64,000 nt of DNA from Bog-159 sp049511415 (GTDB taxonomy: Bacteria > Acidobacteriota > Terriglobia > Bryobacterales > Bryobacteraceae). How positions within the stretch are numbered: the stretch's first letter is position 1; every line of letters begins with the position of its first letter. Positions 25,293-33,696 of the stretch are shown in pieces. Both the position numbers and the translations under genes were made by a program. The notes beneath the pieces are model-generated. The model did not search any database and had not been told where the DNA came from. It saw only the letters and a list, made by a program, of their open reading frames with translations. The stretch covers positions 26,079-90,078 of the forward strand of contig JBEKYC010000024.1 of NCBI GenBank assembly GCA_049511415.1. The letters run 5' to 3'.

Positions 25293-27611
25293 ATGGCCTC
25301 ACAAGGTCTCAGTAGCGATGAAGTCCGGCGCCGGATCGAAAAGTTCGGTCCGAACGCCGTGCCAGATACGTCCGTGCATGCGCTGCGCCGGGCGCTGACC
25401 AAGTTCTGGGCGCCGGTTCCATGGATGCTCGAAGCGGCGATCGTGCTCGAGATAGTCCTCGGCAAGTACGTCGAGGCTGCCATCATTGCAGTTCTGCTGC
25501 TCTTCAATGCAGCTCTCGGGTTTTTTCAGGAAGGGCGCGCGCAGGCGACTCTGGCCGCGCTGAAGTCGCGTCTCGCCCTGAACGCTTCGGTGCGCCGCGA
25601 TAATGCCTGGGCGACCGTGCCCGCGACCGGGCTCGTGCCTGGCGATATTGTGAAGCTATCGCTCGGCGCCGTGGTTGCCGCCGACGTGCGTCTGACTGAG
25701 GGATCGGTGCTTCTCGACCAGTCCATGCTCACCGGCGAATCCGTTCCGATCGAAGCCGGGGCTGGGTTCGAAACTTATGCGGGAGCGCTGGTGAGGCGCG
25801 GCGAAGCGGTGGCTGAGGTCACCGCCACCGGGGTGCGGACCAAGTTTGGACGCACCGCAGAGCTGGTGCGCACCGCCCACGTCGAGAGCACCCAGCAGAA
25901 GGCCGTTCTGCGGGTGGTGCGCAATCTCGCGATGTTCAATGGCGTTCTGATCGTGATGTTGGTGGGCTATGCCCACGTGCTCAAACTGCCGGTTGGCGAA
26001 ATCGTTCCCCTTGTGCTCACGGCCGTTCTGGCGTCGATTCCGGTAGCGCTGCCGGCCACCTTTACGCTTGCGGCGGCGCTGGGTGCGCGGGCTCTGGCGA
26101 AGCTGGGCGTGCTGCCGACGCGGCTTTCCGCGGTGGATGAAGCGGCCAGTATCGACGTGCTGTGCGCGGATAAGACCGGCACGCTCACGCAAAATGAACT
26201 GACGGTGACTGCTGTTCATGCCATGCCCGGTTTCGACGAGCTGCACGTGTTGGGCTTGGCTGCCTTGGCGAGTTCAGATGGCGGGCAAGATCCGGTAGAT
26301 GCTGCCATCCGGGACGCAGCCGCAAGGAAAGTGGCCGCCGATGTGCCGAAACTGGTCAAATTCGTCCCGTTCGATCCTGGGACAAAGATGTCCGAAGCGA
26401 CCGCGACAGATCCGAGCGGCGCCTCCGTACGCGTGGTCAAAGGTGCCTTCGCCGCAGTTGCCGGCCTTACCGTATCGTCTCCGGATGCGGCCGACGCTTC
26501 GAAGACCGCGAGCGAAATGGAGGCGAAGGGCTACAGGGTGCTGGCCGTCGCGGTGGGTCCGCCGCAGGCAGTAAAGCTTGCGGGAATCATCGCCCTCAGC
26601 GATCCGCCCCGAGCGGATTCGGCGGCGCTCATCACGGAGTTGCACACGTTGGGCGTGCGCACCGTAATGATCACGGGCGATGCCGCTGCTACGGCGGCGA
26701 TCGTGGCGCATGCCGTAGGCCTGGACGGAAAAGTCTGTCCGCCCGGACCGATCCCCGACGTCGTACGCCCCGAGGATTTCGCGGTCTTCGCGGGCGTGCT
26801 TCCCGAGGGAAAGTACAACCTCGTCAAGGCGTTCCAGAAGAGCGGCCACACCGTGGGTATGTGCGGCGACGGCGCCAACGACGCGCCGGCGCTGCGCCAG
26901 GCACAAATGGGAATCGCGGTTTCAACGGCGACCGATGTGGCCAAGTCGGCAGCCGGCATCGTGCTGACCAAGCCAGGACTCGGCGGCATTGTCGCTTCGG
27001 TAAAGGAAGGCCGCGTGACCTTCCAGCGCATCCTGACTTATGCGCTGAACTCGGTGACCAAGAAAACTGTGCAGGTTCTGTTTTTGGCCGTGGGTCTGGT
27101 GTTGACCGGACAGGCGATCCTGACTCCGATGTTAATGGTGATTGTAATGCTCACCGGCGACCTCCTCGGCATGTCGTTGGCGACCGACCATGTGCGGCCG
27201 TCCCCGGCGCCCAATGCCTGGCGCATCGGTAAATTGACGATCGCGGGTGTCTTCATGGGAATCTGCGAGCTGATTTTTTGCACTGCCGTGCTGGTCGTCG
27301 GCAAATTCCGCCTGGGTTTTGGAATCGATGCGCTCAGAACGATGGCCTTCGTGGCCATAGTGTTCGGCAATCAGGCAACGACCTACACCAATCGAGAACG
27401 CCAACGCCTGGGGTCCGCCCGTCCAAGCCGATGGCTCATCGGGTCTTCCGTAATTGATGTGTCGATCGCCTCAACGCTGGCGATTTGCGGAATCGCGATG
27501 AGTCCGGTGCCTGCACTCGCTGTGGGAGTAACACTCGTGACTGCAGCGGCCTTCGCATTTGTCACGGATCTAGTCAAAGTCCCCGTTTTCCATCGTCTGG
27601 GGATTGGGTAA
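25293..27611 (+). CDS. P-type (type IIIA, plasma-membrane-like) H+-ATPase
   Basis: 772 residues. Motifs: LTGES, ASIPVALPATF (M4), phosphorylation site DKTGTLTQNE with D293, TGDAAATAAIVAHAVGL, and GDGANDAPALRQAQMGIAV. In M6, VMLTGDLLGMSLATDHVRPS keeps the acidic residue used for proton transport in the plant and fungal plasma-membrane pumps, and the DxVxPSP tail matches that family. The long C-terminal autoinhibitory domain of plant pumps is absent. It would export H+ using ATP. It lies 9 bases after ppk2; no strong ribosome-binding site. Confidence 0.92.
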   Translation: MASQGLSSDEVRRRIEKFGPNAVPDTSVHALRRALTKFWAPVPWMLEAAIVLEIVLGKYVEAAIIAVLLLFNAALGFFQEGRAQATLAALKSRLALNASVRRDNAWATVPATGLVPGDIVKLSLGAVVAADVRLTEGSVLLDQSMLTGESVPIEAGAGFETYAGALVRRGEAVAEVTATGVRTKFGRTAELVRTAHVESTQQKAVLRVVRNLAMFNGVLIVMLVGYAHVLKLPVGEIVPLVLTAVLASIPVALPATFTLAAALGARALAKLGVLPTRLSAVDEAASIDVLCADKTGTLTQNELTVTAVHAMPGFDELHVLGLAALASSDGGQDPVDAAIRDAAARKVAADVPKLVKFVPFDPGTKMSEATATDPSGASVRVVKGAFAAVAGLTVSSPDAADASKTASEMEAKGYRVLAVAVGPPQAVKLAGIIALSDPPRADSAALITELHTLGVRTVMITGDAAATAAIVAHAVGLDGKVCPPGPIPDVVRPEDFAVFAGVLPEGKYNLVKAFQKSGHTVGMCGDGANDAPALRQAQMGIAVSTATDVAKSAAGIVLTKPGLGGIVASVKEGRVTFQRILTYALNSVTKKTVQVLFLAVGLVLTGQAILTPMLMVIVMLTGDLLGMSLATDHVRPSPAPNAWRIGKLTIAGVFMGICELIFCTAVLVVGKFRLGFGIDALRTMAFVAIVFGNQATTYTNRERQRLGSARPSRWLIGSSVIDVSIASTLAICGIAMSPVPALAVGVTLVTAAAFAFVTDLVKVPVFHRLGIG

Positions 27612-27642
27612 CCATCGGCAAGTCACGTGCATCAGGAATTGC

Positions 27643-27879
27643 ATGATCAAGCAAGCCGTAGGCACAGGCTCAGCCGGCCAGTCCGGCGATACGCAAGGGC
27701 TGTCAGACGTCGCAGAGGCAGGCTCGGAGAGCGTCGAAGAACTCCTCGAGGAAGGACAGGCTTTCGAAGCCGAAGCGATTGGCGGCGTGGAAGATGCATC
27801 CGACCCCGACGTGGCTGAAGTTCACACAAGACAAGTTCGAGAGGACGATGTGCCTGGCGAATACCTGGACGAGGATTAG
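27643..27879 (+). CDS. Small acidic protein
   Basis: 78 residues, very acidic: VAEAGSESVEELLEEGQAFE, AIGGVEDASDPD, VREDDVPGEYLDED. AGGA lies 6-7 bases before ATG 27643. No membrane span or cysteine. Small acidic proteins with the GxEDA...VRxDDVPxEY pattern occur in several phyla as hypotheticals. Its stop overlaps the convergent permease stop by four bases, so it closes the long forward run. Function unknown. Confidence 0.6.
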   Translation: MIKQAVGTGSAGQSGDTQGLSDVAEAGSESVEELLEEGQAFEAEAIGGVEDASDPDVAEVHTRQVREDDVPGEYLDED

Positions 27880-29720
27880 GCCTCAACAAGGCCCCCCGGG
27901 GCTGCCGCCGGCGGCGTAGGTCGAACCAATTCCTGGATATACGCCACAGCCTCCGCAAGGCTGGTGGACAGGCGATCGGGTTGCGTCCGTTCGAAACGGG
28001 TGATGGCCTTTTGCGTATCACCGGCGAATCCCCAGACGCAAACCAGCACCTTCAGTTTTGGGAAGCGTTCCCGGATCTGCTTGCACATTGCCCGCGCCGG
28101 CGCGAAAGCGTAAGGCGGCAGCGCCGAGATGCAGACAATGTCGCCGTGTCCCGCTTCAATCATGGCGAGCACCTCATGGAGAGAAGTTCCGACGACGGGA
28201 AAGGACAGAGTCGCGAACCCCTTCTGCTCCAGCAGCTGAGACAGCATGGCCGCGGTGATCTCGTCGGCCCGGTCATGCGCCGGAAGACAGACGACTCTGG
28301 CGTCCGGATGCTCCGCGGCGCCGGATGGGCCCTCGGCCACTTGAGACTCGGAAAACTCGGCGATCATTTCGTTGATGCTGAGAAAAAGGAATTCTTCCCT
28401 GACGGCGTCAATGGCTCCTTTGTGGCGGTCCTGTTCGGCCATGCTCAATGCCGGGATGAGGACGGAGTCATACAACTCGACCAGCGGCCTGCCTTTCAGA
28501 AACTCGTCCACAATGGTATGCGCTTCCAGTTGATCCCTGGCGAGTAAACGCTGGTAGATCTGGGCCTCGGCCGCGAGAACGGGTTCGTCGCCCAGCAGGA
28601 TATTCAGAAAGGACAGGTGGGGGACGTAGCGGCCCAGAACCACCACGCAGACTGTCAAAGGCGTAGAAAGGATCAGGCCAGCGGGGCCCCACAGAGCCGC
28701 CCAAAAGACGGCAGCCACCAGCAGTGCCAACGAAGAGATTCCCACGTGGGCGCCGTAGAGCCAGGGTTCCACCACGTTGCCGACCACCAGTTCGATGCCG
28801 GCGAAGAGCAGGAATACGAGCAGAGGCCTGTGCCAGCCATCGAAGGCGGCCAGGGACAGCGCCATCGGCAGCGTCGCCGCGGCGAGCGTTCCCACATACG
28901 GCACAATCCGCAGGATGCCGGCGACCGCTCCCCATAGCGCCGCATACGGTACGCCAACCAAATAGAGACCAAAACCAAACAGAGTTCCAAAGCCCGCATT
29001 GACCAGGAAAAGCATCAGCAAGTACCGGCTGACGCGGCCTGACGCGTCATCCAGCGCTTGCGTCATGCGGTTCAACTGGCCGAGCCCGGCCAGCAGCAGA
29101 AGGCGGTTCCTGAGGTCTTCTCTCTTGAGCAGCATGAAAACCGTAAAGATCACGACAAACCCTGCCCGTCCGAGAGGCGCAAGGACAGGCGTGCCGAGAC
29201 CGCGAAGTTCCGCCCACCCGCTGGCTGAGGGTTGGACGATGCGAACGGCCATGGGAGGCATCGGCGCGGGCGGCGCATTCTGCTGCTTATGATTCTGACC
29301 CCGCGGAGGCAAGGCCGGGGATGCCGCGCCTGGGCTGCCGAGTTCCCGCGCGATCTCCTGGATGCTCTCGGCAGCTTTGCCTAACTCTCCCGTTGCCGGG
29401 AGCTGAAATGCGTCAATCTTAGCCTGAATGTTCTGCCGGTATAAAGGGAGCTGATTGGCGACGTCCACCAACTGGTTCGCGATGACCCAGCCGATACCGC
29501 CAAGTACCGCGATCGTGAGCAGGACCGTCGTGAGCACCGACACGATGCGGCCAGTGCGCAGTCTTTGGAGGAATGCCGCTACCGGAGTCAAGAGAAACGT
29601 CAGAATCAGAGCGAAGGCGAAGGGGATCAGGATCTCGCGCGCAAAATACAGCGCTGCGATCGTTCCGAACAGGACAATGATCCCCGCATCGCCCTGGGGC
29701 TCAGGCCGCGTAGCGGGCAT
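27876..29720 (-). CDS. AI-2E/PerM-family membrane protein with C-terminal B12-binding-like domain
   Basis: 614 residues. N-terminal helices (IIVLFGTIAALYFAREILIP, ALILTFLLTPVAAFL), a soluble insert (about 90-160), then membrane helices including YVGTLAAATLPMALSLAAF and GPAGLILSTPLTVCVVVLGR form a PerM/AI-2E permease core. From about residue 450 a cytoplasmic part begins; VVCLPAHDRADEITAAMLSQ, LEQKGFATLSFPVVG and DIVCISALPP look like a Rossmann-type cobalamin-binding-like fold, without the DxHxxG cobalt-ligand motif. Such proteins transport an unknown substrate. A TGG-N9-TGC element is 60 bases upstream. Confidence 0.85.
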   Translation of the reverse strand: MPATRPEPQGDAGIIVLFGTIAALYFAREILIPFAFALILTFLLTPVAAFLQRLRTGRIVSVLTTVLLTIAVLGGIGWVIANQLVDVANQLPLYRQNIQAKIDAFQLPATGELGKAAESIQEIARELGSPGAASPALPPRGQNHKQQNAPPAPMPPMAVRIVQPSASGWAELRGLGTPVLAPLGRAGFVVIFTVFMLLKREDLRNRLLLLAGLGQLNRMTQALDDASGRVSRYLLMLFLVNAGFGTLFGFGLYLVGVPYAALWGAVAGILRIVPYVGTLAAATLPMALSLAAFDGWHRPLLVFLLFAGIELVVGNVVEPWLYGAHVGISSLALLVAAVFWAALWGPAGLILSTPLTVCVVVLGRYVPHLSFLNILLGDEPVLAAEAQIYQRLLARDQLEAHTIVDEFLKGRPLVELYDSVLIPALSMAEQDRHKGAIDAVREEFLFLSINEMIAEFSESQVAEGPSGAAEHPDARVVCLPAHDRADEITAAMLSQLLEQKGFATLSFPVVGTSLHEVLAMIEAGHGDIVCISALPPYAFAPARAMCKQIRERFPKLKVLVCVWGFAGDTQKAITRFERTQPDRLSTSLAEAVAYIQELVRPTPPAAAPGGLVEA

Positions 29721-29779
29721 TGCCGGAGACAGGCCGGCTTTTGCGGATGTTTGTTTTGGCAGGTGCAGCCTGAACAGAC

Positions 29780-29795
29780 AGCATGCCAGTCACCA
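29780..29795 (-). promoter_or_regulatory. Candidate sigma-54 (-24/-12) promoter for the PerM-like gene
   Basis: Minus-strand TGGTGACTGGCATGCT: TGG and TGC with nine bases between. It lies 60 bases before the start at 29720, in the short gap after the glycosyltransferase gene. Weaker than the TGCA-ended members of the set. Confidence 0.32.
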
Positions 29796-29832
29796 CTCGA
29801 CGTTTTCCTCCGCGACTATCCCTGGGAACGGG

Positions 29833-31119
29833 TCAGGTGGTGACGTTGTCCTGGCTAAAATGTGCTGGTTCATGCGGCCGACGGCCGAACCCGTTGACGG
29901 AAACTGATTCGCGGGACGCCATTGCCTGCTGCCGGCGCGCCATTTCAAAAGTGCGCATGTATAGACTCGCGGTGTTGCTCCATACCATCGTGCGGCCCAA
30001 CTCGTAGGCGTTATCGCTCATGGCCTTCCGGCGCACGCTATCGCGCAGCAAACCACTCACTTCCCGCGCGATCGCGCTCGGGTCCGCAAACGGCACCAGT
30101 ACACCACGTTGGTCCTTCAACAGTTCGCAGGCGTGCCAATACGGCGTCGAGACTACGGCTTTGCCCGCGCCAAACGCGTACGCCAACGTTCCCGATGTGC
30201 TCTGGGCTTCGCCCAGATAAGGCGTAATGTAAAGATCGGTCGCGCCGATGAACTCGGTCAGTTCCTTCAGGTCCACAAAGCGATTGTGGAAGATGACATG
30301 CTTCGCGATTTCATTTCTCCTGGCCAGCGCCTCGAGGCCGCAGCGGTAGGCTTCGCCTCGCGTGCGCAGTTCGTGCGGGTGCGTGGCGCCCAGCACGATG
30401 TAGACGACCTCTGGAAACTCCGCCACGATATCCGGGAGAGCATTCAGCACATGTTCGATCCCCTTGTTCGGCGACAGCAGCCCAAACGTCAGTAAGACCT
30501 TCCTCCCACTCACGCCGAACTGATCTTTATAATGATCCGGGGCGCGGAATGGCACGTCTGGGATACCGTGCGGGATCAGATCGATCTTGGCGTGTGGCGC
30601 CTGGTAAACCTGGCGCAAGATCGTCCTTCCACGCTCCGTCATGATCACCAGGCGGGCGGAGCGCGCGATCAATTCCTGCATCACGCGGTACTGGTCGGCG
30701 TTCGGCTGGAGCAGAACGGTGTGAAGTGTGGTGACCACCGGAGCGTTTAAGGCACGCAGTAGAGTCAACAAGTGGCTACCGGCCGGACCGCCGAAAATTC
30801 CGAACTCGTGCTGGACGGAGACGACGTCCGCATTGCTGGAGTTCAGGAACCCCGCGGCGCGCCGGTAAGAACTCAGGTCCTGCTCCGCAATCTCGAAGCG
30901 AACGACTTCAGGATACCGATAGCAGCCGTCGACATCATTGACCGGCACCGCGAAGCACCCCTGCGGATGCCGGGCTGCCACTGCCTGAAGCAGGTCGGAG
31001 GTAAACGTAGCAATGCCACATTTGCGCGGCAGGTAGTCACCGAGAAACGCGATGGTTCGCGTGCCGGAAGCTGTCTTCCAAACTGGATTACGCGGCATCA
31101 ACGAGGGTCTCGCTCTCAT
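29833..31119 (-). CDS. Glycosyltransferase family 4 protein
   Basis: About 428 residues. The GT-B fold shows the N-terminal GDYLPRKCGIATFTSDLL, VVSVQHEFGIFGGPAG and TLHTVL, then in the C-terminal half VLLTFGLLSPNKGIEHVL, DLYITPYLGEAQSTSGTLAY and GAGKAVVSTPYWHA, typical of retaining GT4 enzymes. The acceptor is unknown; a polysaccharide or glycoconjugate role is likely. ATG 31119 is chosen because AGGAG lies about 9 bases upstream; the frame opens to 31167. It overlaps the DksA-like gene by 32 bases, so the two are one transcript. Confidence 0.88.
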   Translation of the reverse strand: MRARPSLMPRNPVWKTASGTRTIAFLGDYLPRKCGIATFTSDLLQAVAARHPQGCFAVPVNDVDGCYRYPEVVRFEIAEQDLSSYRRAAGFLNSSNADVVSVQHEFGIFGGPAGSHLLTLLRALNAPVVTTLHTVLLQPNADQYRVMQELIARSARLVIMTERGRTILRQVYQAPHAKIDLIPHGIPDVPFRAPDHYKDQFGVSGRKVLLTFGLLSPNKGIEHVLNALPDIVAEFPEVVYIVLGATHPHELRTRGEAYRCGLEALARRNEIAKHVIFHNRFVDLKELTEFIGATDLYITPYLGEAQSTSGTLAYAFGAGKAVVSTPYWHACELLKDQRGVLVPFADPSAIAREVSGLLRDSVRRKAMSDNAYELGRTMVWSNTASLYMRTFEMARRQQAMASRESVSVNGFGRRPHEPAHFSQDNVTT

Positions 31120-31462
31120 TGCCTCGCTCCTGGCGATCACGATCGGCCGCCGTCTGGCATTGGACACAACGTGACGCCCATGGCACGGCCGTGAGGCGTT
31201 TCAGGCTGATTTCCGATTCGCAGTCGATGCAGGTTCCAAAGCTGCCATCGTAAACGCGTCGCAAGGCGGCTCTTACCTGACGCAGAAGGACCGAGTCCCG
31301 ATCCACGTTTCGAATCGCCAGGTCCCGTTCCGACGCATACTGAATCTCATCCATTTGATCCGCGCTCTTCTCGATTGCGATGCCGTCCCGATTTCGCAAT
31401 ACCAGCTTCAGATCAGCTTCTTTTCGGTCCAGGATCTCTTGAAACGTATTGGTAGGTGCCAT
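31088..31462 (-). CDS. DksA/TraR-type zinc-finger protein
   Basis: 124 residues. A helical hairpin (FQEILDRKEADLKLVLRNRD to about residue 75) precedes a four-cysteine zinc finger, GTCIDCESEISLKRL and ASRCVQCQ. The family binds the secondary channel of RNA polymerase, often with ppGpp. ATG 31462 was chosen because the family-like sequence starts here (MAPTNTFQEIL) with AAGGG upstream; the frame extends further without support. A sigma-54-like element lies 44 bases upstream. Confidence 0.88.
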   Translation of the reverse strand: MAPTNTFQEILDRKEADLKLVLRNRDGIAIEKSADQMDEIQYASERDLAIRNVDRDSVLLRQVRAALRRVYDGSFGTCIDCESEISLKRLTAVPWASRCVQCQTAADRDRQERGNESETLVDAA

Positions 31463-31505
31463 TGCCGTGCCATCCCTTCGCTCGTGTGGTCTGGCTATAG
31501 TACAT

Positions 31506-31521
31506 AGCACGAGATGGTCCA
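31506..31521 (-). promoter_or_regulatory. Candidate sigma-54 (-24/-12) promoter for the dksA-like gene
   Basis: Minus-strand TGGACCATCTCGTGCT: TGG and TGC with the right spacing, 44 bases before the start at 31462. Would transcribe the dksA-like gene and, by overlap, the glycosyltransferase. Confidence 0.4.
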
Positions 31522-31860
31522 TCGCTGAGCCGGCGGGTGTTTGGCGGCGACCCGGCGGAACGAGATGCAAACGTTGCACTTGAAATGCGAAATCTGCCGG
31601 TTTGCGCGCCACTTGCCACACGGAGATCTTGGCAGGCACCCGAAATAACGGCGGCGCGCGTGCTGAAGAAATAGCGTGTGCGATTCACAACAGATGGCTG
31701 TTGAGCAACCTGGCGATGCCGCACATGCCCATAGTGCTGGCGGCAATCAAGAAGAGGAGATCTTTATCGGATATGGAAGCTCCAGACGGGCGCTAAGCAC
31801 GCGAATCCAGCTTATTCTGTAGGCGCAAAAGGAGCATCATCATGGAACTAGGATCGAGCG

Positions 31861-31876
31861 TGGCACGCACGCAGCC
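31861..31876 (+). promoter_or_regulatory. Weak candidate sigma-54 promoter for the NRAMP-like gene
   Basis: TGGCACGCACGCAGCC has a perfect TGGCACG -24 box and correct spacing to GC, but the -12 box is CAGC rather than TTGC. It lies 67 bases before the TTG start at 31943. Confidence 0.25.
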
Positions 31877-31942
31877 AACGAGCAGGCCATCGCTACACTG
31901 GCATGTCAACTGAGATGTCCAGCAGGATCACCAGGAGGGAGA

Positions 31943-33280
31943 TTGGTTTCGCGCCGTAGAAACACTGCGTCACCGGTATTGAGCCGGAACCCTTCGAGCG
32001 CCAAGGCTGCCAGGCGCGCGCTTGTACTGCAGGGCCGCTTCCGCAGGTTCTTTTCGAATCTTGGTCCTGGACTGATCACCGGCGCCGCGGATGACGACCC
32101 GTCGGGCATCTCGACGTATTCGGTCACCGGGGCCGGGTTCGGCTACGCTCCCTTGTGGACGGCAGTCTTCTCGTTCCCTTTGATGGCAGCCATACAGATC
32201 ATGAGTGCCCGTCTGGGCATGGTTACCGGACTCGGGCTGGCAGGTGTGATTCGGAGGCACTATCCACGGTGGATCCTTTGGAGCGCCTGTGGTCTGCTCG
32301 TGGTCGCCAACATCGTCAACATCGCCGCGGATCTCGGTGGCATGGCCGACGTAACGGCGCTTCTCACTGGTGTCAGGCCAATCTATTGGAGACCCTTATA
32401 CGCCATCATCCTGGTTGGCCTACTGTTCTGGACAAGTTACCGCCTCATCGCTCGCATCTTCAAGTGGCTCACCCTGGCGTTGTTTGCCTACATAGGCGCT
32501 GCGTTTCTGGCGCATCCGGACTGGGGCGCCGTCATGCGCGCGACCCTGATTCCCACCGTGCAGTGGACCGGCGCCTATTGGGCGACCTTGGTCGGTATCC
32601 TGGGAACCACTATCTCGCCATATCTCTTTTTCTGGCAGGCCGCCCAGGAAGTAGAGCAGGATATCTCCTTGGGCCGGGCGACCGTGGAACAGCGTGAAGG
32701 CGCGACCAATCGGGAGATACGGGTTTCCCGAACCGACGTTCTCACGGGCATGTTCTTTTCGAATCTGGTGATGTACTTTATTATCTTAACGTCTGCCGCC
32801 ACGCTACACGCGCATGGGCAAACGACGATCTCCACTGCGCGCGATGCCGCGGAGGCGCTGCGTCCACTCGCCGGCGCTGGGGCGTACTGGCTCTTCAGCC
32901 TGGGTTTGATTGGAGCCGGCATGCTGGGAGTCCCGGTATTGGCCGGATCTTGCGCTTATGCCATCGCAGAAGCGGCCGACTGGGTCGGCTCGCTGGAGGT
33001 ACATCCACCCCTTGCGCACGGTTTCTATGCGGTCATCGGCGTCGCTATGGCGCTCGGCCTCGTCCTGGACTACGCCCGCCTCAACGCCATAAAGATGCTC
33101 TTCTGGTCCGCGGTTCTTAACGGGGCCCTGGCACCGCCTCTGCTGATCCTGGTCGTGCTGCTCACCAGTAGGGCGGATGTCATGGGAGAACGCCGGAACG
33201 GGCCTCTGCTTCGCTGGCTTGGGTGGACCTGCGCAGGTGTCATGCTGATCGCGACCGTCATTATGTTCGTGACGGCGTAG
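31943..33280 (+). CDS. NRAMP-like divalent metal transporter
   Basis: 445 residues, about eleven membrane helices. Helix 1 has GPGLITGAADDDPSGISTYS: DDPSG replaces the canonical DPGN metal-binding motif, as in the NRAMP-related branch that includes Mg2+- and Al3+-type carriers. The helix 6 region is GAGMLGVPVLAGSCAYAIAE. It probably moves divalent metal with H+. The TTG start at 31943 is supported by AGGAGGGA five bases upstream. A strong bidirectional hairpin follows the stop. Confidence 0.88.
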   Translation: MVSRRRNTASPVLSRNPSSAKAARRALVLQGRFRRFFSNLGPGLITGAADDDPSGISTYSVTGAGFGYAPLWTAVFSFPLMAAIQIMSARLGMVTGLGLAGVIRRHYPRWILWSACGLLVVANIVNIAADLGGMADVTALLTGVRPIYWRPLYAIILVGLLFWTSYRLIARIFKWLTLALFAYIGAAFLAHPDWGAVMRATLIPTVQWTGAYWATLVGILGTTISPYLFFWQAAQEVEQDISLGRATVEQREGATNREIRVSRTDVLTGMFFSNLVMYFIILTSAATLHAHGQTTISTARDAAEALRPLAGAGAYWLFSLGLIGAGMLGVPVLAGSCAYAIAEAADWVGSLEVHPPLAHGFYAVIGVAMALGLVLDYARLNAIKMLFWSAVLNGALAPPLLILVVLLTSRADVMGERRNGPLLRWLGWTCAGVMLIATVIMFVTA

Positions 33281-33281
33281 T

Positions 33282-33315
33282 CCACATGCCGGCAGCGCCG
33301 TCTACCGGCATGTGG
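33282..33315. terminator. Hairpin between convergent genes
   Basis: Perfect 11-bp inverted repeat CCACATGCCGG / CCGGCATGTGG with a 12-base loop, right after the NRAMP-like stop and before the convergent 33333-33626 gene end. There is no clear T-run, so it may be an intrinsic terminator without U-tract or a transcript-end stabiliser for both strands. Confidence 0.6.
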
Positions 33316-33332
33316 AACCTGATATGGAAAAC

Positions 33333-33626
33333 CTAGCGCCAGCGTCCTTCAACCAAGACGTAGCCGCCCTTACGGTGAACCCAGCGATGTGCAACCCAGC
33401 GGGCGCCCGGCCGAGGCGGTTGTTCCCACCTTCCGGCGTTCCAGGCGTACGCACTGCCATCCCAGCGGTGGTACCCGTTAATCCACACATAGCCGGGTCC
33501 TGGCGCTTCGCCCCGCGTTTCGACCACCGCCGCCGGCGGCGCGATACGCACCACCACGTCGGCCGCTGCGGCGCTGAACGCCATCCCGCCTACAAAAACC
33601 AATCCGATAAGTCGCTTGTAAAGCAT
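33333..33626 (-). CDS. Small secreted WxxGxW-repeat protein
   Basis: 97 residues with signal peptide (MLYKRLIGLVFVGGMAFSAAAA). The mature part has the repeated aromatic pattern GYVWINGYHRWDG, YAWNAGRWEQPP, WVAHRWVHRKGGYVLVEGRW, the YxWxxGxW family of exported small proteins. AAGGAAG lies about 9 bases before the ATG. A TGG-N9-TGC element lies 46 bases upstream. Function unknown; envelope or surface role inferred. Confidence 0.8.
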   Translation of the reverse strand: MLYKRLIGLVFVGGMAFSAAAADVVVRIAPPAAVVETRGEAPGPGYVWINGYHRWDGSAYAWNAGRWEQPPRPGARWVAHRWVHRKGGYVLVEGRWR

Positions 33627-33671
33627 AGCTGCACTCTTCCTTTTCTTCTTCTCAGCTGCGAACGAACCAGA

Positions 33672-33687
33672 AGCACGTACACTACCA
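33672..33687 (-). promoter_or_regulatory. Candidate sigma-54 (-24/-12) promoter for the WxxGxW gene
   Basis: Minus-strand TGGTAGTGTACGTGCT: TGG-N9-TGC at correct spacing, 46 bases before the start at 33626. Confidence 0.38.
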
Positions 33688-33696
33688 AGCTCCGGG

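Larger units (their letters stand above)
31463..31942 (+). other. Intergenic region between dksA-like and NRAMP-like genes
   Basis: 480 bases without a convincing gene. It holds sigma-54-like elements for both divergent genes (31506-31521 minus, 31861-31876 plus) and a 23-codon open frame at 31842-31913 preceded by AAAAGGAG, whose product (MELGSSVARTQ...) is not recognised. Nothing else was seen. Confidence 0.5.

Noticed and set aside
27616..27631. Sigma-54-like CGGC-N8-TGCA before the acidic-protein gene
   Set aside because: Ends 12 bases from the start codon, leaving no room for a leader with ribosome-binding site.
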